Shown: piece by piece, positions 1 through 8,588 of the stretch
How positions within the stretch are numbered: position 1 is the stretch's first letter
How the letters are laid out: each line of letters begins with the position of its first letter
Origin: CAYVKY01 sp964452115
GTDB lineage: Bacteria; Bacteroidota; Ignavibacteria; Tepidaquicellales; Tepidaquicellaceae
Direction: 5' to 3'
Assembly (NCBI GenBank): GCA_964452115.1
Contig: CAYVKY010000016.1
Span: 1-25,821 of the forward strand
Length of the DNA: 25,821 bases
Notes under the pieces: model-generated
What the model was told of the DNA's origin: nothing
Seen by the model: only the letters and a program-made list of their open reading frames with translations
The model's database searches: none
Position numbers and translations under genes: made by a program

Positions 1-21
1 ATCTTAATATTTTTTTCTGAT

Positions 22-47
22 CCTTTCCGGAGTCAGGTTTGGAAAGG
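22..47 (+). other. Inverted repeat upstream of the yeiH-like gene
   Basis: CCTTTCC (22-28) and GGAAAGG (41-47) form a 7-bp stem with a 12-nt loop, about 60 bases before the yeiH-like start. It has no T-run directly after it, so it is not an obvious terminator. It could be part of a leader or the end of an element outside the window. Confidence 0.3.
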
Positions 48-75
48 TTAAATGTGCGACCGCAAAGTGAATTGA

Positions 76-86
76 ATACTCAGTAT
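76..86. promoter_or_regulatory. Possible operator palindrome (ATACT-C-AGTAT)
   Basis: A perfect 5+1+5 palindrome lies 20 bases before the ATG at 106. Its size and position would suit a LysR-type half-site pair, which is the usual control of yeiH-like genes, but such short AT-rich palindromes also arise by chance. Confidence 0.2.
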
Positions 87-105
87 GAATTAATTATTTT
101 TAAAG

Positions 106-1044
106 ATGATCAAATATTTTCAAGCACACATCACTTTACAAAAAATTTTATTTTTTGTTTTTATAGCAATATCTCTTTTTTTGCAAAGTCCGGCAATTGC
201 TTTGCTTTTAGGTTTTGCTTTTACGTTAATTATAGGTAATCCTTTCGGAAAACATACCGGAAAAATTACAAATATTCTGCTGAAAGCATCAGTAGTCGGC
301 CTTGGGTTCGGGATTAATCTTTCTGCCGCTATCACGGCGAGCAAAGACGGCGTGATTTTTACAATGATATCAATTGCTTTTACAATCACACTCGGATTTA
401 TCATCGGAGGTATGTTAAAAATAAACAGAAAAACTTCACACCTGCTTGCTTCAGGAACGGCGATTTGCGGTGGAAGTGCAATTGCAGCAGTCGGTCCCGT
501 GCTGAATGCAAATGAAAAGGAAATGTCGGTTTCGCTCGGAACAATATTTTTATTGAATTCAATCGCGCTTTTTATTTTTCCGCCGATTGCACATTTTTTC
601 AGTCTCACCCAGCATCAGTTCGGTGTTTGGGCGGCAATTGCGATACACGACACGAGTTCCGTAGTCGGAGCTGCAAGCATCTACGGGCAGGAAGCACTGC
701 AGACGGCAACAACTATTAAACTTGTTAGAACGCTTTGGATTGTTCCGGTCGCGCTTCTTACTGCTTTTTTGTTTAAGTCAAAAAGCAAAAAGGTGACCAT
801 CCCGTACTTTATCGGATTTTTCATAATCGCAATGCTGCTTAGTTCTTATTTCCCATTCATTGCTTCTATAAGCGGCAGCATAGTGTTGATTTCCCGTCTT
901 GGGTTAGTTCTTACGCTTTTCTTGATTGGTGCGGGACTTTCACTCGATAAAATCAAATCCGTTGGTATTAAACCGCTGATACTAGGAATTATTTTGTGGG
1001 TTGTAATTTCAGTTGTTTCATTTTTTGTGGTAAGATATTTGTAA
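106..1044 (+). CDS. YeiH-family putative sulfate exporter (UPF0324 membrane protein)
   Basis: A 312-residue, almost wholly hydrophobic protein with about ten predicted membrane segments, close to the usual length of the YeiH/UPF0324 family (Cons_hypoth698). Conserved family stretches are visible: GTAICGGSAIAAVGPV at residues 117-132, AIHDTSSVVGAAS at 179-191 and the KLVRTLW..P segment near 205-214. These glycine-rich re-entrant-like motifs are typical of this family, which is annotated as a putative sulfate/sulfite exporter, although the substrate is poorly established. The ATG at 106 is used because it opens directly into a short amphipathic N-terminus before the first membrane helix. No clear Shine-Dalgarno precedes it. 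The gene stands alone and converges on the T9SS cargo gene at a shared terminator. A small palindrome 20 bases upstream could be an operator; yeiH genes are often controlled by a LysR regulator, but none is visible here. The family call is firm; the transported ion is not. Confidence 0.88.
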   Translation: MIKYFQAHITLQKILFFVFIAISLFLQSPAIALLLGFAFTLIIGNPFGKHTGKITNILLKASVVGLGFGINLSAAITASKDGVIFTMISIAFTITLGFIIGGMLKINRKTSHLLASGTAICGGSAIAAVGPVLNANEKEMSVSLGTIFLLNSIALFIFPPIAHFFSLTQHQFGVWAAIAIHDTSSVVGAASIYGQEALQTATTIKLVRTLWIVPVALLTAFLFKSKSKKVTIPYFIGFFIIAMLLSSYFPFIASISGSIVLISRLGLVLTLFLIGAGLSLDKIKSVGIKPLILGIILWVVISVVSFFVVRYL

Positions 1045-1063
1045 ACCAGGAAAATTGTTAATA

Positions 1064-1099
1064 AAAAAAGGCAGCCTGTTTTCACGGGCTGCCTTTTTT
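1064..1099. terminator. Bidirectional Rho-independent terminator
   Basis: AAAAAAGGCAGCC (1064-1076) pairs perfectly with GGCTGCCTTTTTT (1087-1099) around a 10-nt loop. The GC core is flanked by A and T runs on both sides, so it can end transcription from the yeiH-like gene (+) and from the convergent T9SS cargo gene (-). Confidence 0.92.
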
Positions 1100-1117
1100 G
1101 TATATAATTTTAATTGG

Positions 1118-3193
1118 TTATTTCACCAATGTCATTTTCTTTACTGAAGTGAATCCGTTTACATCCAGTTTGTAGAAGTAGATTCCGCTTGACAGATTTG
1201 ATGCATTGAATTCATAGTTATATGTTCCTGCATTCATATTCTGATTTACGAGTGTTGCAACTTCTTTACCTAAGATGTTGTAAACTTTCAGGCTCACCAT
1301 TCCGGATTTCGGAATTGCAAAGTTAATCTTTGTTGATGGGTTGAAAGGATTCGGATAGTTCTGGCTTAACGCATAGTCGGCCGGTATTTCTGTTCCGATT
1401 GGTGTAACATTAACAATCGGGGTTCCATATCTTGAAATTCCGCCGTTGCTTCTAATTGCCCAGATTGTTGCACCTGAACGTGATTTAGCCATGTGATAGT
1501 AGCTTCCTGCCGGAGCTGTGTATGCAGTTGAGAAGGTTGCACCGTCATTTGTAGAAATGCTGATGCCTGTTCCCTGCTGTGCTACCCACCAGGTTGTGGA
1601 TGCGCCTACTATTCCGCTGAGGGAAGATGTAGCGTATGGGTTTGTAATTGCTGTCCAGTTTACACCTGCGTTTGTAGTTGAAAGAAGTCCCGGTGAAGTT
1701 GATGAACCGCCTGCAAGACCTCTTGTGCTGCTAACAAATGCGATTGCTGTAATTTCTGATAATGGAATTGTCTGAGTGCTCCAGTTTAATCCCATATTGG
1801 AAGAATAATGGATAGCGCTTAAGCCTACTGATTCAAACCAAACCTGCGAGCCAAAGAAGCATGCAGCATTATTATAGGTACCGCTGGTGTTTGTAGTCGG
1901 TACAGTTGCCCAGGCACTCCAGTTTATGCCTGCGTTTGTGGTCGCCATCATATCCCAGTTTCCACTGATCGGGTCGCCAATGTAATAACCATTAGTTGCA
2001 GATGTCATCCAAAGGTCATCACCGAATCCTGCGTGTGTACTTCCGAGTGTCCAGGTCGTACCGCCGTTTGTAGTAGCATATAATGACATTACACCGCCTG
2101 AGGTTGTACCTGTTACGATTGCATTATTTGCATCCCATGCTGAAATGCAATAAAGCGGTAGTGATGTCGGGATAGTGCCGCCGACGCTTGTCCATGTTAC
2201 ACCTTTATTAGTGGTTCTTAAAACTACTCCGCTAGCACCGCTAACCCAGCACACATTGTCGCTGACGGGAGAAACGGAATATAAAACCGATGTTACACCT
2301 GAAGTCTGCTCAGTCCATGTGCCTGACGGAACCGGTGAACCGAGATCTTTCATGTTGTATCCGACTAATGCCTGGTTCTGGTAATTGAGTAAGAGTGTTA
2401 ATTTACCGGCAACACCGTTAGGAATAATTTCGGCACCGCCTGCAATACCAATTGCTGATCCGGTGAGTGTGAATAAATACGATGCTTTCAGAGTACCTGA
2501 CTGGATATGATATTTATATAATCCGTTATGCGCCTGGTCAGATTCCTGATTCCAAACCCAAATGAATGCTGAGTCTGCAGAAGATGTTGAATCGAAGCAT
2601 AATCCGTATTTTCCTGTCAATGCTGATGTGATTTGTGTCTTTAAAACACCATTTGTATCGTGGAAAAATATATTTCCGCTGAAACCGGTATTCCAGAATC
2701 CTTTTCTGTTCGGATCCCAGGCAATTGCTCTCGTAGAACCGCCTGTAAGAGTAAAGGTTTTAAGAGTAGCCATTGTGTTCGGATCAAATCTGAGAATTCC
2801 GGTTGATGAATTTCCACCGTAAATGAAATTATCATCACAAGTGAGGTCTCTTATACTGCCTGCGTATGTCAATGAATCTGCGATTGTTCCCGGACCGCCT
2901 CCGGGACCATTGTTATTGTATCTATACACCATAGTACTATTCCATCTATTGAAATAGTATTTTCCATTAAAGATTAATGCTCCAACAGTTCCGCCGTTCA
3001 TTCCTGCGATGTTTGTGTAATTAAAATTAAACAAGGTCGGATACGGGAATCCTGCTGGTTTGTTCGTATCGGGTGACATTACCTGAACACCTGATACCGG
3101 TGCTTTGTCAGCATAAGGATCCGGCTGTCCAAGAACGAAACCCAGTAGTGCGATTACTGCTACAACTACAAAACTTAATATAGTTTTCTTCAT
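1118..3193 (-). CDS. Secreted beta-propeller/BNR-repeat protein with T9SS type A sorting domain
   Basis: This 691-residue protein starts with a signal peptide (about residues 1-22, MKKT then a hydrophobic run). Residues about 40-280 look like one propeller domain, with NHL/quinoprotein-like strands such as FDPNTMATLKTFTLTGG. Residues about 290-590 carry at least six sialidase/BNR or YCF48-like Asp-box units ending in motifs such as NKGVTWTS, NGGTTWTL, NAGINWSA, MGLNWST and NAGVNWTA. The last 91 residues (601-691) are a canonical T9SS C-terminal sorting domain, beginning TEIPADYALSQNYPNPFNPS and ending KKMTLVK. The protein is therefore expected to cross the outer membrane through the type IX system and be released or anchored on the surface. 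GAAAGGAAATGCA before the ATG may act as a weak ribosome site. No catalytic residues are evident, so a binding or adhesive role is as likely as an enzymatic one. Confidence 0.9.
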   Translation of the reverse strand: MKKTILSFVVVAVIALLGFVLGQPDPYADKAPVSGVQVMSPDTNKPAGFPYPTLFNFNYTNIAGMNGGTVGALIFNGKYYFNRWNSTMVYRYNNNGPGGGPGTIADSLTYAGSIRDLTCDDNFIYGGNSSTGILRFDPNTMATLKTFTLTGGSTRAIAWDPNRKGFWNTGFSGNIFFHDTNGVLKTQITSALTGKYGLCFDSTSSADSAFIWVWNQESDQAHNGLYKYHIQSGTLKASYLFTLTGSAIGIAGGAEIIPNGVAGKLTLLLNYQNQALVGYNMKDLGSPVPSGTWTEQTSGVTSVLYSVSPVSDNVCWVSGASGVVLRTTNKGVTWTSVGGTIPTSLPLYCISAWDANNAIVTGTTSGGVMSLYATTNGGTTWTLGSTHAGFGDDLWMTSATNGYYIGDPISGNWDMMATTNAGINWSAWATVPTTNTSGTYNNAACFFGSQVWFESVGLSAIHYSSNMGLNWSTQTIPLSEITAIAFVSSTRGLAGGSSTSPGLLSTTNAGVNWTAITNPYATSSLSGIVGASTTWWVAQQGTGISISTNDGATFSTAYTAPAGSYYHMAKSRSGATIWAIRSNGGISRYGTPIVNVTPIGTEIPADYALSQNYPNPFNPSTKINFAIPKSGMVSLKVYNILGKEVATLVNQNMNAGTYNYEFNASNLSSGIYFYKLDVNGFTSVKKMTLVK

Positions 3194-3264
3194 TGCATTT
3201 CCTTTCTTTTTTTTATGTTTTTAAAAAATATAAACAAATTTTTTAATAATCAAGAATATATTTT

Positions 3265-3807
3265 TTATAGTTTTTTAAGCTTTCTGAGGAATTCATATAA
3301 CGCTATTCCATAAGCAACTGATACATTCAAAGACTGCTTCATTCCATACATTGGAATTTCTGCAGAAAAATCACATTTATCAAGTATTTCTTTTGATACA
3401 CCTGTAATTTCGTTGCCAACGATAAGACAGACCGGAAATATATTTAATTTATCGTCCCATATTGTCGTTTTGTTGTCTGTAAGCTCTATCGCACACAATT
3501 TAACATTATTTTGCTTTAGTATGTCAACCGCATCCATCGGATTTTTATAATATTCCCATGGCACAGTCAGAGTTGCCCCGAGTGCAACTTTGTCAATTTC
3601 TTTTCTGGGGGGATAAGGCGTGTAGCCCGTTAAGAATAATTTTGATATGAATGCGGAATCGGAACTTCTGAAAATTGCGCCAACATTGAAAATGCTTCTT
3701 ATGTTGTCGCAAAACCCATAAATCGGATGGCGGGGAAAATCATTTACTGAATCAACCGTTTTTCGGCCGGATTTTATTTCAGCGTGTGTAAGTTTTTTAA
3801 TTGCCAT
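3265..3807 (-). CDS. SpoU/TrmH-family RNA 2'-O-methyltransferase
   Basis: A 180-residue single-domain SPOUT enzyme. All three SpoU motifs can be seen: motif 1 with N35..R37 and R47 (DNIRSIFNVGAIFRSSD), motif 2 LIVGNEITGV at 128-137, and motif 3 IPMYGMKQSLNVSVA at 151-165. These form the trefoil knot that binds S-adenosylmethionine and place the catalytic arginine for ribose 2'-O-methylation of tRNA or rRNA. There is no N-terminal L30e-like substrate domain, so it resembles the short TrmL/TrmH-like members; the target nucleotide cannot be told from sequence. It lies upstream of and in the same direction as the T9SS cargo gene, 71 bases apart, and is divergent from the dinG-like gene. No Shine-Dalgarno is seen before its ATG at 3807. 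Confidence 0.9.
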   Translation of the reverse strand: MAIKKLTHAEIKSGRKTVDSVNDFPRHPIYGFCDNIRSIFNVGAIFRSSDSAFISKLFLTGYTPYPPRKEIDKVALGATLTVPWEYYKNPMDAVDILKQNNVKLCAIELTDNKTTIWDDKLNIFPVCLIVGNEITGVSKEILDKCDFSAEIPMYGMKQSLNVSVAYGIALYEFLRKLKKL

Positions 3808-3931
3808 ACATTATTAAAATAGTTAAATAATTTAATTTTTTATATGAAAAAAAGTCAGGAAACATAAAAATCCGGCAATAATCGGAATATTTTGAACTGA
3901 AAATTTTAATTTAAAAATATTATCTTTCATA

Positions 3932-5953
3932 ATGGAGAACAGAAGACTAATAAAAGAATTTTTTTCCGGTAACGGAGTTTTGTCTCAATATTTTGAGGGA
4001 TATGAGCCGAGAAAATCTCAGGGAGATATGGCCGAAGCGATATACGAAAGTCTTCTGTCCAAAACACACATTTTTATTGAAGCACCGACCGGAATCGGGA
4101 AAAGTTTTGCTTATCTGGTGCCCGCACTGTATTATGCAAAAAAGTACGGGAAAAAAGCAGTTGTATCAACGAACACCATAAACCTTCAGGAGCAATTGAT
4201 ACGCAAAGACCTTCCGGCGCTTGAAAAACTTCTGCCGTTTGAATTTTCATATTCATTGTTAAAGGGCAAAAATAATTATGTCTGCCCGAACCGCCTTGCA
4301 AAGGCAGTTCAGTCAAAGGCATCGCTTTTTGAAAATTATGAATATAAAGACCTCGAAAAAATTTACGAGTGGGCAATCAAAACGAAAGACGGTACAACAT
4401 CCGATATTGAATTTGAGTTGAATTACAACGTATGGGCTAATGTTTGCGCGGAGCACGGCATCTGTTCTTCAAAAACCTGCGGTGCGCCCGACACCACTAA
4501 ATGTTTTTATCAGAAAGCAAAAAACAGGATTGCAAATTCCGACCTTGTGGTCGTAAATCATCACCTCTTTTTCACTCTGTATCAGCTGGCAAAATCCAAT
4601 GACTCAGACGAGGGATATCTCTTCCACAACGATTTTGTGATATTTGATGAAGCGCAAACGGTTGAGTCGGTTGCATCAGGTCAAATTATACCTTCGGTTT
4701 CAAGGGATATGATAAACTATCTTCTCAGGCGGCTGTACAATCCAAAAAACAACCGCGGATTTCTGAGAAATTATAATAATGTGGAAAATATCTATTCGGT
4801 AATAAAAAATCTTTTTGAATATAACAGGCAGTTCTTCGAAGACCTGAAACATAAATTTTTCAGATATGACGCATCGGGAAAACCCGTGAAACTGACGGAA
4901 AGAATTTATGACAAAAACCTTTTTGAAAATTTTCTGAAAAGCGAAACAGAAAAACTGATATCATCGCTGAGCAGGCTGCTGCAAAGGGTTAAGAGCGACC
5001 TTGAAGAAAATGAACTCAAGGATTACATTATCAGGCTCGGAGCGGTTATTTCTTTGATTGATGACTTCATAAACCTCAAACACGATATTTCCGAACATGT
5101 GTACTGGCTTGAACTTTCATCATCAAAGCCTGAAGCCAACCTTGCATTATGCGTTTCACCGGTTGATATTTCGGATTATTTCAGAAGTAATTTTTTCAAA
5201 CCTGATAATACCTGCATTCTGACAAGCGCCACTCTGTCGATTAATAAAAAATTTGATTATATGAAAAAAAGACTGGGCGGCGAAGAAGCTTGGGAGCTGA
5301 ACCTGCCGACACAGTTCAATTTTGAACAGCAGGTAAAACTTTATATCACGAAAGACCTGACAGTGCCTCAAAAAACCAATTTTCCCGGATATGAACAAAA
5401 TCTGTGCAAATGGATTCTGCATTTTATAAAAATGAACCGCGGTAAATCGCTCGTGCTTTTTACGAATGCAATGCTGATGTTCAGAACCGCAGAAAATCTG
5501 ACACCGGATTTTGAACGGGAGAATATCGAGATTTTAATTCAGGGCAAAGGCATATCCAGGGTTCAGCTTTTGAAAAGATTTAAAGAAAATGTTAATTCAG
5601 TTTTATTCGGGCTGGACAGCTTCTGGACGGGAATAGACGTGCCGGGTGAAGCGCTGAGCGGACTTATAATTACACGCCTGCCGTTTCTGGTTCCCGACCA
5701 TCCGCTTGTTCAGGCAAAGATGGAATATATTGAGTCGCACGGCGGAAACAGTTTTATGGATTATTCACTGCCCGAGGCAATATTTAAATTCAGGCAGGGC
5801 GCCGGCAGGTTAATCCGTTCAAAATACGATACGGGATTTATTGCAGTTCTGGATGACAGGATAGTAAAAAAATATTATGGCAGGCATTTTATTAATTCAA
5901 TTGACAAATGCCCGATTGTGATAGTCGGCGGTGAAGACGCGGAACTGCAATAG
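3932..5953 (+). CDS. dinG: DinG-type ATP-dependent DNA helicase (XPD-like, Fe-S)
   Basis: A 673-residue superfamily 2 helicase of the DinG/XPD group, which unwinds DNA 5' to 3' during repair. Walker A APTGIGKS is at 51-58, motif Ia-like NTINLQEQL at 81-89, the Walker B box DEAQ at 239-242, TSATLS at 431-436, motif V-like FWTGIDVPG at 564-572 and motif VI QGAGRLIRS at 622-630. Four cysteines placed as in Fe-S helicases (C118 in KGKNNYVC, then C178, C183 and C191 ahead of FYQKA) should hold a 4Fe-4S cluster; C172 is an extra nearby cysteine. The length fits the DinG family without the N-terminal exonuclease seen in Firmicutes. One oddity is glutamine in place of histidine in the DEAH box. The gene runs into the rsmB-like gene 53 bases downstream and is probably cotranscribed with it. 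Confidence 0.9.
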   Translation: MENRRLIKEFFSGNGVLSQYFEGYEPRKSQGDMAEAIYESLLSKTHIFIEAPTGIGKSFAYLVPALYYAKKYGKKAVVSTNTINLQEQLIRKDLPALEKLLPFEFSYSLLKGKNNYVCPNRLAKAVQSKASLFENYEYKDLEKIYEWAIKTKDGTTSDIEFELNYNVWANVCAEHGICSSKTCGAPDTTKCFYQKAKNRIANSDLVVVNHHLFFTLYQLAKSNDSDEGYLFHNDFVIFDEAQTVESVASGQIIPSVSRDMINYLLRRLYNPKNNRGFLRNYNNVENIYSVIKNLFEYNRQFFEDLKHKFFRYDASGKPVKLTERIYDKNLFENFLKSETEKLISSLSRLLQRVKSDLEENELKDYIIRLGAVISLIDDFINLKHDISEHVYWLELSSSKPEANLALCVSPVDISDYFRSNFFKPDNTCILTSATLSINKKFDYMKKRLGGEEAWELNLPTQFNFEQQVKLYITKDLTVPQKTNFPGYEQNLCKWILHFIKMNRGKSLVLFTNAMLMFRTAENLTPDFERENIEILIQGKGISRVQLLKRFKENVNSVLFGLDSFWTGIDVPGEALSGLIITRLPFLVPDHPLVQAKMEYIESHGGNSFMDYSLPEAIFKFRQGAGRLIRSKYDTGFIAVLDDRIVKKYYGRHFINSIDKCPIVIVGGEDAELQ

Positions 5954-6006
5954 TGTCAATATTATAACATTTAATTTCAATCAGCAAATAATTATTTTAA
6001 AGGTCT

Positions 6007-7626
6007 ATGGAAGAAAAAGATAAAATAATACCTGCCTCAGAACAGGACTCGGATTCGATTGAGGAAACGCTGTCGGATATCACTAAAAGTGATGTTCAGG
6101 CAGAAGAAGAAGTTAAAGTGAAAGCCGAACCTCATAAGGTTTCCGAAACACTGACGAGCAAAGTATATCCGGACATAACGAATGAATTTGACTCGAATGA
6201 AATAAAAAAAATAATTTCAAACAGAAATGAACTTGATATGGGAAGTACATCAAACTATAATAATCCGTTATACAAAGACGCCAGGAGCTGTGCGGTTAAA
6301 ATCATAAGCAGGTTTGAAAGATCAGATTCGTATATAGATAAACTGCTTGATGTGGAATTTAGGACTAACCATTTTTTAAATGATTTTGATAAATCCCTCT
6401 TAAACGAACTCACTCACGGTGTCGTAAGATGGATGCGCAGGCTTGACTGGTTTCTTAACGGTTTTTACCGCGGGAACTACGAAAAATGCGTGCCCGAAGT
6501 AAAAAACGCAATGCGTGTTGCGCTTTATCAGATTTTATTTTTGAATAAAATTCCTTATTCAGCCGCAGTTAATGAAGCAGTTGAGTATGTAAAAAGAATC
6601 CATAACGACAAGCACGCCGGCGTAGTCAACGGGCTTCTCAGGACTATAATCAGAACTCTGGATTCATTGGTGTGGCCGTCCCGCGAAATTGATGAAGTTA
6701 ATTATCTCGGTATTATACAGTCTCATCCGAACTGGCTTGTCAGGAGATGGGTAACAAGATTAGGATTTGACGAAGCACAAAAACTTTGTGAGGCAAACAA
6801 CAGACGCCCGGCAATAACGCTCAGGCTGAACAGACTCAAAACGAATGAAGAGGAATTTACGGGATATTTGAATTTAAAAGAAATTATTTATTCCAAAACA
6901 AATTATCTCGGTGAGTTTTACAACGTAAAAGTATTTCCTAAAATATATGATGATGAATTCTTCAAAGCAGGAAAATTTTCCATTCAGGACGAAAGCGCCG
7001 GCTTGGTGTCGCATCTTGCAGACCCGAAAGAAAATGAAATAATATTGGATTGCTGTGCCGCTCCCGGAGGAAAATCCGCACATTTATCAGAACTCTCGGG
7101 TGGGAAAGCGCGTATTGTTGCCGTGGAAAAATATTATACACGGGCCGAATCAATGAAAAGAAATTTTGACAGAATGGGATATAATAATATTACGGCAGTG
7201 TATGATGATATATATGAACCCCGGACTGAAGTTATAAAGACGAAATTAATCGGAAAAACCGATAAGGTGCTGGTTGATGCCCCCTGTACAGGATTCGGAG
7301 TTATTTCAAAAAAACCCGATATAAAATGGAAACGCGAATTCAATGATATAACCGACCTTCAGAAAATACAAAGTGAGATTTTGGAGAGCGTAGTAAAATA
7401 TCTTAAACCTCGCGGTGTATTGATTTACAGTACCTGTACAATTTCTCCCGAAGAAAATTCCGATATGATTAATATGTTTTTGGAAAAGCATCCTGAGTTT
7501 GAGATAGACAATGCAGGAAATTATGTGGATTCACGGGTTGTAAGCAGCAGCGGATTCATCGAAACATTCCCTCATATTCATGATATTGACGGTTCATTTG
7601 CCGCAAGGTTGATAAAGAAATTCTGA
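6007..7626 (+). CDS. rsmB: RsmB/NOP-family 16S rRNA (cytosine-C5)-methyltransferase
   Basis: A 539-residue enzyme with an N-terminal NusB-like RNA-binding domain (about 85-220) and a C-terminal Rossmann methyltransferase (about 320-539). SAM motif I DCCAAPGGK is at 348-356, motif IV DAPCTG at 424-429 (C427) and motif VI YSTC at 474-477 (C477). In RNA m5C methyltransferases the motif VI cysteine is the nucleophile and the motif IV cysteine assists product release; both are present. RsmB methylates C967 of 16S rRNA in E. coli, so this is the likely target. Residues 1-80 are an unusual acidic, Ser/Glu/Lys-rich, low-complexity extension absent from typical RsmB. The ATG at 6007 is favoured by AAAGGT five bases upstream; ATG at 6238 would remove the extension. 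A strong terminator follows. Confidence 0.9.
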   Translation: MEEKDKIIPASEQDSDSIEETLSDITKSDVQAEEEVKVKAEPHKVSETLTSKVYPDITNEFDSNEIKKIISNRNELDMGSTSNYNNPLYKDARSCAVKIISRFERSDSYIDKLLDVEFRTNHFLNDFDKSLLNELTHGVVRWMRRLDWFLNGFYRGNYEKCVPEVKNAMRVALYQILFLNKIPYSAAVNEAVEYVKRIHNDKHAGVVNGLLRTIIRTLDSLVWPSREIDEVNYLGIIQSHPNWLVRRWVTRLGFDEAQKLCEANNRRPAITLRLNRLKTNEEEFTGYLNLKEIIYSKTNYLGEFYNVKVFPKIYDDEFFKAGKFSIQDESAGLVSHLADPKENEIILDCCAAPGGKSAHLSELSGGKARIVAVEKYYTRAESMKRNFDRMGYNNITAVYDDIYEPRTEVIKTKLIGKTDKVLVDAPCTGFGVISKKPDIKWKREFNDITDLQKIQSEILESVVKYLKPRGVLIYSTCTISPEENSDMINMFLEKHPEFEIDNAGNYVDSRVVSSSGFIETFPHIHDIDGSFAARLIKKF

Positions 7627-7650
7627 TGATTTTTTGAATAAAAATGAATA

Positions 7651-7684
7651 GGGCGGATATTTTAAATTATCCGCCCTTTTTTTT
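7651..7684. terminator. Rho-independent terminator between convergent genes
   Basis: GGGCGGATA (7651-7659) pairs perfectly with TATCCGCCC (7668-7676) around an 8-nt loop, followed by eight T on the + strand. It ends the dinG-rsmB transcript. The other side is AT-rich, so it may also serve the LysM gene on the minus strand. Confidence 0.9.
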
Positions 7685-7688
7685 ATAC

Positions 7689-8492
7689 TTATTTTTTCTT
7701 ATTTACAGGTTTGGGTTTCCTGACTTTTTTCTTTATGGAAGATTTGTCCGATTTTGAAATTTTCTTTTCAGTATCGGTGAGAACCGGTATTTTCAAGACC
7801 TGTCCGGGATAAATATATTCCGGATTAGTGATTTTTGACGGGCTTCCTTTCGGTGCTGACACCACACCTGATTTATTTGCTTCCCAGATTTTAGGCCAGA
7901 GTCTTGGATTTCCGTAGATCTCTTTCTTGGACGCTATTTTATACAGGCAGTCGCCTTTTACCACAATATATGTGCCTGCTTTCGGTTCTTCCTTTGTCAC
8001 AACAGGTTTTGATAATTCTTTTTCCCAATCTTCAAGTTTAGATTTCATTGCAAGATATCTGTCGTGATATTTGGGAAGGCATTTTGCTTTTGAATTTGAA
8101 ATTTCATCAAAATAAGCACCCCTGATAACCTTCGGAAGAGCAGATTTATTGTTAATTTTGCCTTCGGTTTCATTAAACTTATTGTCAAATTCAGAAAGGT
8201 TTAGTGACTTTATGAGATCAGAATATTCTGAATTCAAAGAATTCAGGTTTTTATCTTTATCTGCAGACATATCGTTATAATTGGAAATCTGATCTTCAAG
8301 GGAAGAAATGTTATTCTTCAGCTCTTTTTGCCTTTTTTGGAGAGAATCTAATGTTCTGTAATATTTTTCCTCCTGTTGTTCTAAATCTTTATCATCACAG
8401 CACTCTTCCCGTTGCTGAGCGAAAAGAAAATTCCCCGTTATATTGCTGAGAGAAAGAATTGCTAAAGTTAATAATACATACTTAATCTTCAT
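7689..8492 (-). CDS. Exported LysM peptidoglycan-binding protein with coiled coil
   Basis: A 267-residue protein. Residues 1-25 form a signal peptide ending FLFAQ. Residues about 36-100 are rich in E, K, Q, L and N in a heptad-like pattern, suggesting a coiled coil. A LysM domain lies at about 173-237, starting TYIVVKGDCLYKIA and ending YPGQVLKIP; it has the long insert (NPRLWPKIWEANK) common in Bacteroidota LysM proteins. The last 25 residues are a Lys-rich tail. LysM domains bind the glycan strands of peptidoglycan, so the protein probably ties something in the periplasm to the cell wall. It is the last gene of the four-gene minus-strand run with the barrel, single-TM and four-TM proteins, which suggests an envelope complex. 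Its leader holds a long inverted repeat that would mask the translation start. The cysteine pair at 31-32 is unexplained. Confidence 0.87.
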   Translation of the reverse strand: MKIKYVLLTLAILSLSNITGNFLFAQQREECCDDKDLEQQEEKYYRTLDSLQKRQKELKNNISSLEDQISNYNDMSADKDKNLNSLNSEYSDLIKSLNLSEFDNKFNETEGKINNKSALPKVIRGAYFDEISNSKAKCLPKYHDRYLAMKSKLEDWEKELSKPVVTKEEPKAGTYIVVKGDCLYKIASKKEIYGNPRLWPKIWEANKSGVVSAPKGSPSKITNPEYIYPGQVLKIPVLTDTEKKISKSDKSSIKKKVRKPKPVNKKK

Positions 8493-8570
8493 TATTGCCC
8501 CGGTATTTATTTTATTTATTTCGAATATATAAAATCACAATAAAAAAAACAACATAAATACCGGGCAATA
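8493..8570 (-). promoter_or_regulatory. Leader inverted repeat that could mask the LysM gene start
   Basis: Positions 8493-8510 and 8554-8570 are inverted copies, pairing over 17 bp with a single bulged base, with a 43-nt AT-rich loop. On the minus-strand transcript the second arm contains CCGGGGC and ends next to the ATG of the LysM gene. Folding would therefore bury the only G-rich ribosome-site candidate. A role in stability or as a processing site is an alternative. Confidence 0.5.
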
Positions 8571-8588
8571 TGAAAACTCATTTTAAGG

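Noticed and set aside
39..239. 66-residue + strand reading frame overlapping the yeiH-like start
   Set aside because: Its translation is low-complexity and Phe-rich, and it lies in another frame of a clear membrane protein gene.
3808..3931. TCCG/CGGA mini-hairpin between the methyltransferase and dinG-like genes
   Set aside because: A 4-bp stem in a divergent promoter region is too weak to be a terminator and has no sensible gene end to serve.
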